This document shows, piece after piece, positions 9,471 to 18,137 of a DNA stretch of 64,000 nt. The notes below the pieces were generated by a model. The model saw only the letters and a list, made by a program, of their open reading frames with translations, did no database searches and was not told the DNA's origin. The first letter of the stretch is position 1; each line of letters starts with the position of its first letter. The translations under genes were made by a program, and so were the position numbers. This DNA is from Halalkalibacter alkalisediminis. Lineage in GTDB: Bacteria > Bacillota > Bacilli > Bacillales > Bacillaceae_D. The DNA lies in contig NZ_JAQQWT010000001.1 in the NCBI RefSeq assembly GCF_028610705.1, positions 434,001 through 498,000 of the forward strand. Direction: 5' to 3'.

Positions 9471-9609
9471 TATAATTGGTTGAATTTGGTATTGTGTTTG
9501 TGGTTTCTTACAAACGAATAAATGAACGTTTTGCAATCTAGACAATGTCAAGTTCTCTATAAGTGGCTATACTAACAATAACTTAGTTATGATTCGAGGA
9601 GGACTTGAT

Positions 9610-10731
9610 ATGTTAATTGGTGTACCTAAAGAAATTAAGAACAACGAGAATCGAGTTGCAATGACACCGGCAAGCGTAATGACCCTTGTACAAGCGGGAC
9701 ATCAAGTTATGATTGAGAAAGACGCTGGTGTCGGTAGTGGGTTTGATGATGAAGCATACGCACAAGCTGGAGCGGAAATTGAAGCGGACACTGTATCGAT
9801 TTGGGAAAAAGTAGACATGATTATGAAGGTAAAAGAACCATTACCATCAGAGTATGGTTATTTCCGTAAAGGGTTAATTTTATTTACTTACTTACATTTA
9901 GCTGCAGAACCAGAACTTGCTAAAGCATTAGTAGAAAAAGAAGTAACAGCAATTGCCTACGAAACGGTTCAGGTTGGTCGGACATTACCGCTTCTTACGC
10001 CAATGAGCGAAGTAGCAGGACGGATGGCTGCTCAAATTGGCGCACAATTTCTTGAAAAACCAAAAGGCGGTAAAGGAATTTTGTTGTCTGGGGTACCAGG
10101 TGTAAAACGTGGAAAAGTGACGGTAATTGGTGGAGGCGTTGTCGGAACAAATGCAGCGAAGATCGCAATGGGTTTAGGTGCAGATGTAACCATTATGGAT
10201 CTTAGTCCTGATCGTTTACGTCAATTAGACGATTTATATGGAACAGACATTCAAACATTAATGTCAAACCCTCTTAATATTGCTGAAGCAGTAGCAGATT
10301 CTGATTTAGTGATTGGGGCTGTACTCATCCCAGGAGCAAAAGCACCAAAATTGGTAACAGAAGAAATGATCCAATCAATGAAGCCAGGATCAGTTGTGGT
10401 TGATGTAGCGATTGACCAGGGTGGAATCATAGAAACCGTTGATCGTATTACAACTCATGATGAACCTACGTATACGAAGCATGATGTTGTTCACTATGCT
10501 GTAGCTAATATGCCAGGTGCTGTTCCTAGAACATCAACCATAGCTCTAACGAACGTTACAATTCCATATGCCCTACAAATAGCCAACAAAGGCGTAAAAC
10601 AGGCTTTAGTAGACAATCATGCATTAGAGCTTGGGTTGAACACAGCAGCTGGTTCGGTCACTTATGCAGCTGTGGCTAGTGATCTTGGATATGAATATAC
10701 ATCGGTAACAGAAGCATTAGCAAAAGTGTAG
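9610..10731 (+). CDS. ald: Alanine dehydrogenase
   Basis: Reversible NAD-dependent deamination of L-alanine to pyruvate and ammonia; in Bacillus it supports growth and sporulation on alanine. The 373-residue length and motifs are typical: [15 protein letters not shown] at the N-terminus (substrate Arg), Lys in MKVKEP, catalytic His in [12 protein letters not shown] Rossmann loop [12 protein letters not shown] (~171-182) and catalytic Asp in [12 protein letters not shown] 9610 has an ideal GAGGAGG site. A terminator follows. Confidence 0.98.
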   Translation: MLIGVPKEIKNNENRVAMTPASVMTLVQAGHQVMIEKDAGVGSGFDDEAYAQAGAEIEADTVSIWEKVDMIMKVKEPLPSEYGYFRKGLILFTYLHLAAEPELAKALVEKEVTAIAYETVQVGRTLPLLTPMSEVAGRMAAQIGAQFLEKPKGGKGILLSGVPGVKRGKVTVIGGGVVGTNAAKIAMGLGADVTIMDLSPDRLRQLDDLYGTDIQTLMSNPLNIAEAVADSDLVIGAVLIPGAKAPKLVTEEMIQSMKPGSVVVDVAIDQGGIIETVDRITTHDEPTYTKHDVVHYAVANMPGAVPRTSTIALTNVTIPYALQIANKGVKQALVDNHALELGLNTAAGSVTYAAVASDLGYEYTSVTEALAKV

Positions 10732-10742
10732 GTAATTAGAAT

Positions 10743-10785
10743 GGGAAAAAGGTTACATTTCTACTAAGAAATGTAGCCTTTTTAG
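10743..10785 (+). terminator. Terminator after ald
   Basis: Stem AAAAAGG(T)TACATTTCT / AGAAATGTAGCCTTTTT with a 4-base loop and T-rich end. Confidence 0.9.
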
Positions 10786-10813
10786 TTATTAGATCAATTT
10801 TAGACCTTAGAGC

Positions 10814-11209
10814 TTACTGTTTTCTTTTAATGACAAATGCATTTTCAGCTTGATCCATCCCTATTTTTGGATAGTAGTCCATAGCTCCTGGAGCGGAGAG
10901 TAGGACTAAGCTACATTGATCCCCAATTGCAACTCGAGTTTGTTCAAATAAGGCTTTACCGACTCCTGATTTTTGATAGCTAGAATGGACAGCGAGATCG
11001 GATAAATAGCAGCAGTAAGCAAAATCGGTAAGGGAACGAGCGAGTCCAACTAATTCATTTTGATCCCAGGCTGTAATAAGTAAATCAGCTTGATCAATCA
11101 TCTTTTTTAACCTAGCTAAATCCGAAGTGGGGCGTTTGATGCCCGATTCTTGAAACACCTTTGCCATTTGTTCAGGACTAATGGCTTCATTCACTTTATA
11201 GGTAATCAT
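10814..11209 (-). CDS. GNAT family N-acetyltransferase
   Basis: A 131-residue acetyl-CoA-dependent acyltransferase. The acetyl-CoA pyrophosphate loop is visible as YQKSGVGKALF (Q-x-x-G-x-G) at ~79-89, preceded by the beta-strand segment CYLSDLAVHSS, and a late MDYYPKIGM motif is present. The substrate is unknown. ATG 11209 is preceded by GGAGGAATTCCT. It stands alone between ald and a small hypothetical gene. Confidence 0.9.
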   Translation of the reverse strand: MITYKVNEAISPEQMAKVFQESGIKRPTSDLARLKKMIDQADLLITAWDQNELVGLARSLTDFAYCCYLSDLAVHSSYQKSGVGKALFEQTRVAIGDQCSLVLLSAPGAMDYYPKIGMDQAENAFVIKRKQ

Positions 11210-11324
11210 AGGAATTCCTCCAACTCTCTGGTAAAATATTGATTATTATGATCCTACTATGAGTTAAAGTCGTTTTCAATGCTTTATTTGAGTTTGTGTT
11301 ATTGTTATGAAAGGAAGTATAAAG

Positions 11325-11519
11325 ATGAATAATGAAGATATTCTAATGATTTTGCAACAGCTACGAAATAAGGAAATAGAATCTTATCGTGTGTCAAAAG
11401 GTGATTTCTTAGCTTTTTGCGGAGTATTGTTAAAACAGGAAGATGCCATTGATTTTCGAGGGAACGCACAGCACGGTGGAGAGACCATCTACACGTATGA
11501 GCCTGGCTGGACAAAATAG
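11325..11519 (+). CDS. Small conserved hypothetical protein (64 aa)
   Basis: Starts MNNEDILMILQQLRNKEIESYRV and ends QHGGETIYTYEPGWTK. ATG 11325 has AAGGAAG at suitable distance, whereas the earlier in-frame ATG 11307 has no ribosome binding site. No membrane segment or signal is visible. Gene-like codon use and a following terminator support expression. The function is unknown. Confidence 0.65.
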   Translation: MNNEDILMILQQLRNKEIESYRVSKGDFLAFCGVLLKQEDAIDFRGNAQHGGETIYTYEPGWTK

Positions 11520-11568
11520 AAGGGATAATTCTGGTTCTTTCTTCATACAAATAGGTAAATATCTTCAA

Positions 11569-11608
11569 AGCAAGTACCTGTTACATTAATGGGTACTTGC
11601 TTTTTCCT
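11569..11608 (+). terminator. Terminator after the 64-aa gene
   Basis: Stem AAGCAAGTACC / GGGTACTTGCTT with a 12-base loop, then TTTT. Confidence 0.85.
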
Positions 11609-11689
11609 CATGTTTTGCTGAATAGTACCATCTATTACGCTAAAAATAGTGAGGAAGTTCAATTTAGCCAAAAAAGGAGAACACCCATC

Positions 11690-11818
11690 ATGTCAGTAAA
11701 TTTAGCCGTTATCTATTATAGTTCAACAGGTACTAATTATCAGCTTGCTCAGTGGGCAGAAGAAGGTGGTACTGAAACAGGACGAAGAAACTTTAAAAAA
11801 CATGTTAAAAGGGATTGA
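11690..11818 (+). pseudogene. 5' remnant of a flavodoxin-fold NAD(P)H:quinone oxidoreductase (WrbA-like)
   Basis: A good AAAAGGAG site and ATG lead into VNLAVIYYSSTGTNYQLAQWAEEG, the FMN phosphate loop (SSTGTN) typical of WrbA-type flavoproteins of about 200 residues. After ~28 residues the homology stops and the frame runs into the terminator palindrome and ends at 42 codons. It looks like a gene with a large internal deletion; the leftover peptide is unlikely to bind FMN. Confidence 0.7.
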
Positions 11819-11849
11819 CCTGGTCAATCCCTTTTAACATGTTTTTTTA
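11799..11849 (+). terminator. Very long palindromic terminator
   Basis: About 20-22 perfectly paired bases (AACATGTTAAAAGGGATTG / CAATCCCTTTTAACATGTT) with a tiny loop, then seven T. It includes the stop codon of the flavodoxin remnant. Confidence 0.85.
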
Positions 11850-11998
11850 TTGTAGGGGTAGTTTGAGTGGTCAGGAAGCAACACGTAATGTAAACTCTCT
11901 TTTAAAGTGACTACAGAATTATCTTAGTATAATAAGCGTGTGTAGAAGGTCCTTTGCCCCAAGCGAGAAAATTTAATTAAGAGGCCTACATATAAAAT

Positions 11999-12038
11999 CA
12001 AATCCCAAAAGGTTTTAAACAACACCTTTTGAGATTTA
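11999..12038 (-). terminator. Terminator of the YjcZ-type gene (minus strand)
   Basis: Stem AAATCTCAAAAGG / CCTTTTGGGATTT in the minus-strand transcript with one G-U pair, followed by GATTTTAT. Confidence 0.75.
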
Positions 12039-12049
12039 ATTCAGTCTAC

Positions 12050-12139
12050 TTATGCGATATAAGCAGAACCAACAATCACTAATAAAATAAATAACACAAC
12101 AATTAGTGTAAAGCTGCTAGCGCCTGCAAAGTGAGTCAT
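12050..12139 (-). CDS. YjcZ family sporulation peptide (29 aa)
   Basis: A 29-residue peptide, MTHFAGASSFTLIVVLFILL followed by VIVGSAYIA, fits the YjcZ/SscA group of tiny Bacillus sporulation proteins: short Gly/Ala-rich head plus one hydrophobic helix ending in GSAYI. AAAAGGAGGT precedes the ATG and a terminator follows. Members are typically made in the mother cell during sporulation and affect spore assembly; this role is inferred here. Confidence 0.85.
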   Translation of the reverse strand: MTHFAGASSFTLIVVLFILLVIVGSAYIA

Positions 12140-12319
12140 GAGATAACCTCCTTTTTGAGTTGCTACACCATATACCTATGTAAGAAAAATAAAAAGGTGA
12201 AAGAAGAATGGAAATCGGAAGGTTGTAACAACGCTCTACATTTTTTTCAGGATTAAAGGAAAACGTTTACTAAAGGTGGAAGTAATAAAAGTAATTATTT
12301 TATATTTTTTGGAGGATAT

Positions 12320-13210
12320 ATGAATCAAGCTGAGTTTTTAAGAACGATCACACAGTATCAACACCCATTGTTAGACAGCATTGCGGTCGTTTTAACTTTT
12401 TTAGGGAATGAAGAGTTTTACTTTTTACTAGTACCACTCGTTTATTGGTGCTTTTCTAAAACAGCAGGTTTCAGGTTGTTTTATATTTTCTTACTTTCTG
12501 TGACTGTAAATGCCTTTTTAAAAATCACTTATGCAATTTTGCGACCAATAGGAGTGGAGGGTGTTCAGTCAATCTTCATTTCATCAGCAGAGGTTGGAAG
12601 TCATTATCCATATGATTCCTTTCCGAGCGGACATGCCCAAGGTTCAACAACACTTTAGGGGTATTTAGGTTAATTGGTGAGAAGACCTTCATTTTGGATT
12701 TTATCGGTTGCTCTAGTTGGTCTCATTTCTTTTTCCAGACTTTATACCGGGCTACATTGGCCAAGTGATGTACTTATCGGAGTCATGGTGGCTGTAATCG
12801 TATTAATTATGGCTATTTTCGTTCAAGACAAAATAGCGAAACTTTCTGTTACCTATCATTGGGTACTTGCAATCGTTACATCGCTATTGATCATAGCGGT
12901 ATTCTCTGAAGAAGAGGGAATTAAATATGCAGGTTTTCTATTAGGTGCAGGAATAGGGTATTTTGCTTGAATCAAAGAAAGTTCGGATGAATATAAGCGG
13001 TAAGCTAGCCAGAAAAATGTTTGCTTATTTGATTGGGATTATAGGTTTATTTGGTCTTCAGGTCGGGTTGAAAATAATTTTTCCAGATCTATCTATATTT
13101 GATTTTTATTCACTATAGTTGCATTGGATTGTGGGGATTACTTGGTGCACCGTATGTGTTTGTAAAGTTAAATATCTATCAATCAGAGAACAATAAATAC
13201 ATTGATAAAG
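12320..13210 (+). pseudogene. PAP2 superfamily membrane phosphatase, decayed
   Basis: Homologous to polytopic lipid phosphatases. All three catalytic motifs survive: KITYAILRP (motif 1), PSGHAQG (2) and SRLYTGLHWPSD (3). The frame is cut by TAG at 12656 and TAA at 12671 between motifs 2 and 3, by TGA at 12968, by TAG at about 13117, and by frameshifts after ~12975 and ~13130. The last membrane helices continue in other frames to ~13200 (LWGLLGAPYVFVKLNIY). A full-length copy would be ~290 residues. It has a normal ribosome binding site (TTTGGAGG). This is a recent but multiply broken pseudogene. Confidence 0.88.
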
Positions 13211-13255
13211 GGAATGTTTCCGTCTAAAGAAGGATATGAATGTTTATAGGAAGGT

Positions 13256-13287
13256 AAAAGACCAAATGTAAACTTTGGTCTTTTTTT
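13256..13287 (+). terminator. Terminator after the PAP2 pseudogene
   Basis: Stem AAAAGACCAAA / TTTGGTCTTTT with a 7-base loop and a T-run. Confidence 0.88.
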
Positions 13288-13305
13288 ATAAGGGGGAGAG
13301 CATGA

Positions 13306-14229
13306 ATGGAGAAGAAAATGTGGATTCCCATGTCTGATAACCATGAAATTTTTGTCTATAGGTGGAGTGATGAAACGGTAGCACCAAGAGCAATCATTCA
13401 AATTGCTCATGGGATGGCGGAGCACGGAGCACGTTATCAAACATTTGCGGAGCAGTTGGTTGTTAATGGGATAATGGTTTACGCAAATGATCACCGTGGG
13501 CATGGCAGAACAGGAGAGAAGAGTGGGTTGCTTGGTCATTTTAATGATGAAAACGGTTTTGACCGGGCGGTGACGGATTTAAAGGAGATCAATGAATTTA
13601 TTCATCATCAACATCAAGAAGTTCCTGTTTTCTTATTAGGTCATAGCATGGGTTCGTTTTTAGTAAGACGATTTATTCAAAAATACCAGGGTGTAGTAGA
13701 AGGTGCAATCATCTCAGGTACGGGCGGTGACCCTGGGATTGCGGGAAAACTTGCTAAGAACGTAGTGAAAAGCCAAATTCGAAAATTGGGGAAACAAAAA
13801 GAAAGCCCGTTATTAAACAAACTCGTATTTGGTCATTACAACAAAAAAATAAAATCACCAAAAACAGAGTATGACTGGCTTTCTCGAGATAAAACGGCAG
13901 TTCAAAAATATATTGACGATCCGTTGTGTGGGTTTATCCCGACAGCCGGTTTTTTTGAAGATTTATTTGAAGGCCTTGAACTCATCCATCAAGATGAGGA
14001 AGTCAAAAAAATAGAGAAAGATTTGCCGTTTTTCTTTTTTAGTGGAGACCAGGATCCCTTAGGAAAAAAAACAAAAGCCGTATTAAATGTCATTCATCAA
14101 TATAAAAAGCAAGGAATAAGAAATATCCAGTATAAGTTTTATAAAAAAGGACGTCATGAAATGCTGAATGAAGTTAATAGGGATGATGTGACACTTGATA
14201 TAATAAAATGGGTAGAACAACAATTATAA
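13306..14229 (+). CDS. Alpha/beta hydrolase, monoacylglycerol lipase/lysophospholipase-like
   Basis: A 307-residue serine hydrolase of the S33 / lysophospholipase L2 group (B. subtilis YtpA is related). The oxyanion HGMAEH segment (~35-40), nucleophile elbow GHSMGS (~109-114), acid in SGDQDPLG (~246-253) and catalytic His in GRHEML (~282-287) form a complete triad. There is no signal peptide, so it is probably cytoplasmic. ATG 13306 follows GGGGGAG. The acyl substrate is not predictable. Confidence 0.92.
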   Translation: MEKKMWIPMSDNHEIFVYRWSDETVAPRAIIQIAHGMAEHGARYQTFAEQLVVNGIMVYANDHRGHGRTGEKSGLLGHFNDENGFDRAVTDLKEINEFIHHQHQEVPVFLLGHSMGSFLVRRFIQKYQGVVEGAIISGTGGDPGIAGKLAKNVVKSQIRKLGKQKESPLLNKLVFGHYNKKIKSPKTEYDWLSRDKTAVQKYIDDPLCGFIPTAGFFEDLFEGLELIHQDEEVKKIEKDLPFFFFSGDQDPLGKKTKAVLNVIHQYKKQGIRNIQYKFYKKGRHEMLNEVNRDDVTLDIIKWVEQQL

Positions 14230-14282
14230 TATCTTCTTGTCTACGTTCAGAATGGTATAATCTTCATAAAGGGGTGATAAAT

Positions 14283-14492
14283 ATGAGTGAAACGAAAAAA
14301 GTAGTTTTAAAAGTAAATGATAACGGATCTATCCGTGTAACAGGTGATGTTGAATTAGTGGACGGAGAAGGAAATCCATACGAATCAAAACCAACCTTTT
14401 CCCTCTGTAGATGCGGTGCCTCTAATAATAAACCTTACTGTGATGGTGCACATAAGGCAATTGGATTTGAGAGTGCACCGAGAGCTAAATAG
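14283..14492 (+). CDS. CDGSH iron-sulfur domain protein
   Basis: A 69-residue protein carrying the full mitoNEET-type [2Fe-2S] motif CRCGASNNKPYCDGAH (3 Cys, 1 His). Such proteins bind a labile cluster and take part in redox or Fe-S handling in the cytoplasm. ATG 14283 is preceded by AAAGGGGTGA, and the longer reading frame from 14208 overlaps the upstream hydrolase and lacks a start signal. A terminator follows. Confidence 0.95.
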   Translation: MSETKKVVLKVNDNGSIRVTGDVELVDGEGNPYESKPTFSLCRCGASNNKPYCDGAHKAIGFESAPRAK

Positions 14493-14521
14493 ACAGAGAG
14501 GTTGTTAAGTATTAGAAAAAG

Positions 14522-14563
14522 CAAAAGCGTAGTGGACCCTGATTCAATCCATTACGCTTTTTT
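14522..14563 (+). terminator. Terminator after the CDGSH gene
   Basis: Stem AAAAGCGTAGTGGA / TCCATTACGCTTTT (one G-U pair), loop of 11, then T-run. Confidence 0.88.
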
Positions 14564-14616
14564 AGACTTATATGAGATGGAATCATCTATTAACAAAACA
14601 ATGGCAACGAGAAGAT

Positions 14617-14838
14617 TTACCTCTTGTTTGTTGCACGCCCCTTAGTGAGCACACAAGGTACGCCTTTTCCTATAGCGCCAGGAACAGACATTTTGTTTAA
14701 GTACGCTAGGCCTCTAGTGCATTGTTGTTTACAAGAAAAACATGTATCAGAGGTGACCATCTTCATTGTAAATGCATATTTTTCACTCGCAGAAATTTTA
14801 GGAGCTGCTTTTTTCTTATTCGTTTTTTTCGCCATCAT
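14617..14838 (-). CDS. Small basic cysteine-containing hypothetical protein
   Basis: A 73-residue Lys-rich protein with CFSCKQQC (C-x2-C-x3-C) near residue 33 and a further Cys in VPCVLTKGR, which could bind zinc or a cluster. The N-terminus MMAKKTNKKKAAPK is strongly basic. ACGGAGAG precedes the start. I do not recognise a named family. It converges with the CDGSH gene, whose terminator lies between them. Confidence 0.7.
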   Translation of the reverse strand: MMAKKTNKKKAAPKISASEKYAFTMKMVTSDTCFSCKQQCTRGLAYLNKMSVPGAIGKGVPCVLTKGRATNKR

Positions 14839-14941
14839 TCATCTCTCCGTTCATGTGATGATATATAATATGCTAGTCACATGAAGGAGTGATATAGGGA
14901 GAAAAATATAATTTAGATTCTGAAATGGAAACCTTTATCAA

Positions 14942-15106
14942 TCAAATCCAATATTGCATCTCACTTATATGATCTTGATATTGCTGCCTAATTAGTACCT
15001 CTTCCGCTTTCATATGCTCTTGCGCCATTTCTTCGTTTTCAGAAGACCCGTATTGAAGTACATAATCCCCGTTTTTTAAGATGGCCGTAACTTTCCAATG
15101 AACCAT
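14942..15106 (-). CDS. Small hypothetical protein (54 aa)
   Basis: Begins MVHWKVTAILKNGDYVLQYG and continues with an acidic helix containing EEMAQEHMKAEEVLIRQQY. The ATG at 15106 is chosen because CGGAGGTG lies six bases upstream; the longer frame from 15136 would include that site. No family recognised and no membrane segment. Confidence 0.65.
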   Translation of the reverse strand: MVHWKVTAILKNGDYVLQYGSSENEEMAQEHMKAEEVLIRQQYQDHISEMQYWI

Positions 15107-15266
15107 AGACAACACCTCCGTTAAGGAATTTAACAAAATATATTCAGAAACCTTCCCTTTTATTAAGAATAAATTCCGCTTTTGAAAAAAAAAATGAAGA
15201 GAAACATTTAACTACGTTTGTATGGAAATCATACTGACGGTAGGACAAGAGTAATAATTTATCCAT

Positions 15267-15337
15267 AAAAAGGCGCCCCTAACAAGGCTACGAAAAAGTT
15301 TATTTTCAGTAGACTCGTTTAAGTTGCGCCTTTTTTA
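15267..15337. other. Possible long-loop terminator
   Basis: AAAAAGGCGC at 15267 can pair with GCGCCTTTTTT at 15327, enclosing a ~50-base segment. It might end transcription in either direction, but the long loop makes this weak. The rest of 15107-15424 shows nothing gene-like. Confidence 0.35.
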
Positions 15338-15424
15338 AGTGAAAATTTAAGCGAGACAAAGGAATTGTTGCGCTAGAAAAGGGAGGGGAGAGAAGCTCGA
15401 GATGGTTTATGTTGAAAAACATTT

Positions 15425-15784
15425 TTATCTTTTAAAACCTGAATCTCTTAAAGGGGTATAGGTGTCTATTGAATGAGCCATGATCGCACCTGATCTAGGA
15501 AGCTGTTCTCTTAAAATGGTACACGCCCTCACTCGGTAATCATTCAGGTGGGTGATGTGAGGATCGTATTTTACAAGAACGTCAGCTCGGACTGATAATG
15601 ATGTGAAATTTTCCATATACTTTTCATCGTAACCAGTAGATACGATACGCACATCTGTTACCTTAACAGTAGGACTTTGATAATTAGAAATGGATTTAAT
15701 TCTCTTGGTTAACTCTTCTTCTTTTGCATGAAGTTTGGAGTATAAAATAATGCTAGCTTCACAGAAAGCTTTACCTTTAAACAA
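15425..15784 (-). CDS. Conserved hypothetical protein (119 aa)
   Basis: A soluble-looking protein with a mixed alpha/beta pattern and no recognised motif (KVTDVRIVSTGYDEKYMENF in the middle, HSIDTYTPLRDSG at the end). The start is TTG 15784 with GAGGAGGTC nine bases upstream, the only start with a ribosome binding site. It is followed on the same strand by a 300-bp gap. Function unknown. Confidence 0.65.
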   Translation of the reverse strand: MFKGKAFCEASIILYSKLHAKEEELTKRIKSISNYQSPTVKVTDVRIVSTGYDEKYMENFTSLSVRADVLVKYDPHITHLNDYRVRACTILREQLPRSGAIMAHSIDTYTPLRDSGFKR

Positions 15785-16032
15785 AAAAAGACCTCCTCAT
15801 TTGAGAGAAAACTGATAAAAAAATTTTTTCAGTAAGCCCTCATTTGGCAATAGTATTATTCTAGCAGAAATAAAATCATTTGAGCAATGTAAATCGTTTG
15901 TAGCATGTATTCATAGCTAGTATCATTTGTGAAAACACCCCAAAACTCCTATAAATAAAATGTCTTAGAAGTGAGGTTTGTACATATAATTTACTATTCG
16001 AGCACTTAAGATTGGATAAGGGGGATGCCCAA

Positions 16033-16128
16033 ATGACAATATTAGATCGCTTGAAGCCTTTTGTAACAGCCGGCGTCATTGGTTGTGCAATTGCTGCTAT
16101 TATTATTCTTATATTTGGTGGAGGATAA
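16033..16128 (+). CDS. Small membrane protein (31 aa)
   Basis: MTILDRLKPFVTAGVIGCAI followed by AAIIIILIF-type hydrophobic residues and a GGG end: one membrane helix after a short amphipathic head. The ribosome binding site AAGGGGGATG and a hairpin terminator directly after the stop support a real gene. It is too short for database-free assignment. Such peptides in Bacillus are often sporulation-linked or envelope-associated. Confidence 0.6.
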   Translation: MTILDRLKPFVTAGVIGCAIAAIIILIFGGG

Positions 16129-16153
16129 AGGACGCTGTATGCGTCTTTTTTCA
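16129..16153 (+). terminator. Terminator after the 31-aa gene
   Basis: Stem GACGC / GCGTC with loop TGTAT and TTTTTT. Confidence 0.75.
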
Positions 16154-16235
16154 TGGAAGTGTAACGAAATGAGAGTAGTGAAAGTAAGATAAAATGAAAG
16201 CGTTACCATCATTAGAGGAAAGGAGATGGATAAGG

Positions 16236-17423
16236 GTGAAAAATGAGAATACACACCGCTTTGAAACGAAAGCAATTCATTCTGGTTATGACCCTAAAAA
16301 ACATCTTGACAGTTTAACTCCCCCCATTTATCAAACATCAACTTTTACGTTCTCATCAATAGAGCAAGGAGCGAGACGATTCGGGGGTACGGAGGACGGT
16401 TACATTTACTCTAGACTGACCAATCCGACGGTCACGGTTTTAGAGGAACGAATGGCTCAACTAGAAGAAGGTGAAGCTGCTTTAGGTTTTTCTTCTGGCA
16501 TGGCAGCAGTTTCAGCGGTTTTAATGAACGTAACCAAAGCGAATGATCACATCTTGTGCTCGAGAGGAGTCTATGGATGTACGTTTGGACTTCTTCAATT
16601 ACTTAAGGAAAAATATCACATTGATTATACTTTATCAGATTTATCAACGGCTGAAGAAATTCGCTCTCACATAAATGAGAATACAACTTGTATTTATATA
16701 GAGACGCCCATTAACCCAACCATGAGACTAATTGATCTACAATTACTTGTTAGCATTGCTAAGGAGAAAGGGATTAAAGTTGTCGTAGATAATACGTTTT
16801 CGACACCGTATTTACAGAAACCATTATTTTTAGGCTGTGACATAGTAGTGCACAGCGCAACGAAGTATATTGGCGGGCATGGCGATGTTATAGGAGGTAT
16901 TGTTGTTGGAGAGGCAACAACTATTGAAGAGATTAAGAAAACGACTCAAAAGGATATTGGAGGTGTAATCTCACCATTCGACGCATGGTTGTTAATTCGT
17001 GGAATCAAGACTTTAGCTGTAAGGATGGAGCGGCATTGTGAAAATGCTGAAATGATAGCCAACCGCTTAATAAACCATGCAAAAGTGAAGTCGGTCTATT
17101 ATCCAGGTCATGCCTCTCATTCTGATCATGATGTCATGAAAAAACAAATGAGTAAAGCAGGAGGACTACTTTCCTTTGAACTTGAAGGGACCTATGAAGA
17201 TACCGTTAAAGTAGTTAATCACTTAAAACTCATCAAAATTGCCGTAAGTCTGGGTGATGCGGAAACCTTGATTCAACACCCTGCATCTATGACACATGCC
17301 GTTGTTCCTGAAAATATTAGAAAGGACATGGGAATCTCCAATGAAATGTTGCGTTTATCAGTGGGTCTTGAAGCGTGGGAAGATATTTGGGGAGATATAG
17401 AACAGGCGTTAGATTCTATATAA
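16236..17423 (+). CDS. Methionine gamma-lyase family PLP enzyme
   Basis: Cys/Met-metabolism PLP-dependent lyase of fold type I, 395 residues. The PLP Lys lies in VVHSATKYIGGHGD, the phosphate-binding segment is SSGMAAVSA, and YGCTFGLL carries the Cys found in methionine gamma-lyases (methionine to methanethiol, 2-oxobutyrate and ammonia) but not in most cystathionine lyases. That makes gamma-lyase the best guess; cystathionine gamma-lyase/synthase are alternatives. GTG 16236 follows AAAGGAG; the upstream ATG 16194 lacks a site. Confidence 0.85.
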   Translation: MKNENTHRFETKAIHSGYDPKKHLDSLTPPIYQTSTFTFSSIEQGARRFGGTEDGYIYSRLTNPTVTVLEERMAQLEEGEAALGFSSGMAAVSAVLMNVTKANDHILCSRGVYGCTFGLLQLLKEKYHIDYTLSDLSTAEEIRSHINENTTCIYIETPINPTMRLIDLQLLVSIAKEKGIKVVVDNTFSTPYLQKPLFLGCDIVVHSATKYIGGHGDVIGGIVVGEATTIEEIKKTTQKDIGGVISPFDAWLLIRGIKTLAVRMERHCENAEMIANRLINHAKVKSVYYPGHASHSDHDVMKKQMSKAGGLLSFELEGTYEDTVKVVNHLKLIKIAVSLGDAETLIQHPASMTHAVVPENIRKDMGISNEMLRLSVGLEAWEDIWGDIEQALDSI

Positions 17424-17435
17424 TGCATTAGAAAT

Positions 17436-17477
17436 GTGACTCAAGAGTGGCAGTAGCACCAGAGTCACTTTTTTTAG
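17436..17477 (+). terminator. Terminator after the lyase gene
   Basis: Stem GTGACTC / GAGTCAC around a ~19-base loop, then TTTTTTT. Confidence 0.8.
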
Positions 17478-17491
17478 TTAATTATAATCTC

Positions 17492-17926
17492 CTATTCATC
17501 CGAGTAGCTTTGGAAATGAACATTTCTTTTTCTGAAAATATCTTCAATAATTCTTGAATGAACAGTTGCCCATGAACGTTCTCTAAAATGAATGCTGACG
17601 CTAATCGTAACTGCAAATAAATAGAGTAAGACAAATATAACCCACATGTAGTTGTCGTTTTCAAAAAAAGCTTGAACTTGTTTCCCAAAAATAAAGAGGA
17701 CCCAGGGCACTGCTGTGACAAGAATTGGAATGAGACCGGATCCATTTTTTTCTTTTAGAATCTAATGGTGAATGTTTTCAAGTGTTGAAGTGTCAATTGT
17801 TTCGTAGAAATTTTTAATCTCCTTAAGCTCCTGTATTTCTCGCAATTTCTCTGAGTTTAATCCTTTAGCGGCTTCTTTTTTTAGCTTTAAATAAAATTTA
17901 TGTGCATCTCCTCGAAAAGAAACCAT
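17492..17926 (-). pseudogene. Small membrane protein gene interrupted by one in-frame TAG
   Basis: Reading from ATG 17926 (AGGAGGG site) gives a 54-residue soluble segment, MVSFRGDAHKFYLKLKKEAA onward, ending ENIHH at a TAG (17762-17764). The same frame then continues through 90 more codons with two membrane helices (GLIPILVTAVPWVLFIF and MWVIFVLLYLFAVTISVSI) to 17492. A ~144-residue protein with a cytoplasmic helix and two membrane spans is the likely ancestor. A single amber codon is the only lesion seen. Family not recognised. Confidence 0.65.
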
Positions 17927-18071
17927 AAATCCCTCCTATTAGGTCGAGTTTTTCTTTTGGCTAACGAACGAATTAGTAATTAATTAAATATGCGTCTCTG
18001 TAATTCAGCATAGACAACAGAATCACAAGATAAACGATCATTCGAAAAATGAGTTGAACTGCACTTTTTAA

Positions 18072-18120
18072 TTGACAAATGATCATTGTTTCATTATAAA
18101 TTATATAGACCGATCGTTAT
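18072..18120 (+). promoter_or_regulatory. lmrA promoter and operator
   Basis: TTGACA (18072-18077), 17-bp spacer, TATAAA (18095-18100). The predicted start overlaps ATAGACCGATCGTTAT, which resembles the ATAGACC-type box recognised by LmrA/YxaF repressors in B. subtilis, implying autorepression. Confidence 0.75.
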
Positions 18121-18137
18121 AATGGAGGAGAAACTAA

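Noticed and set aside
12656-17764. TAG recoding or suppression, since two genes carry in-frame TAG
   Set aside because: The PAP2 gene also has TAA, TGA and frameshifts, so simple decay explains it; one remaining TAG is not evidence of recoding.
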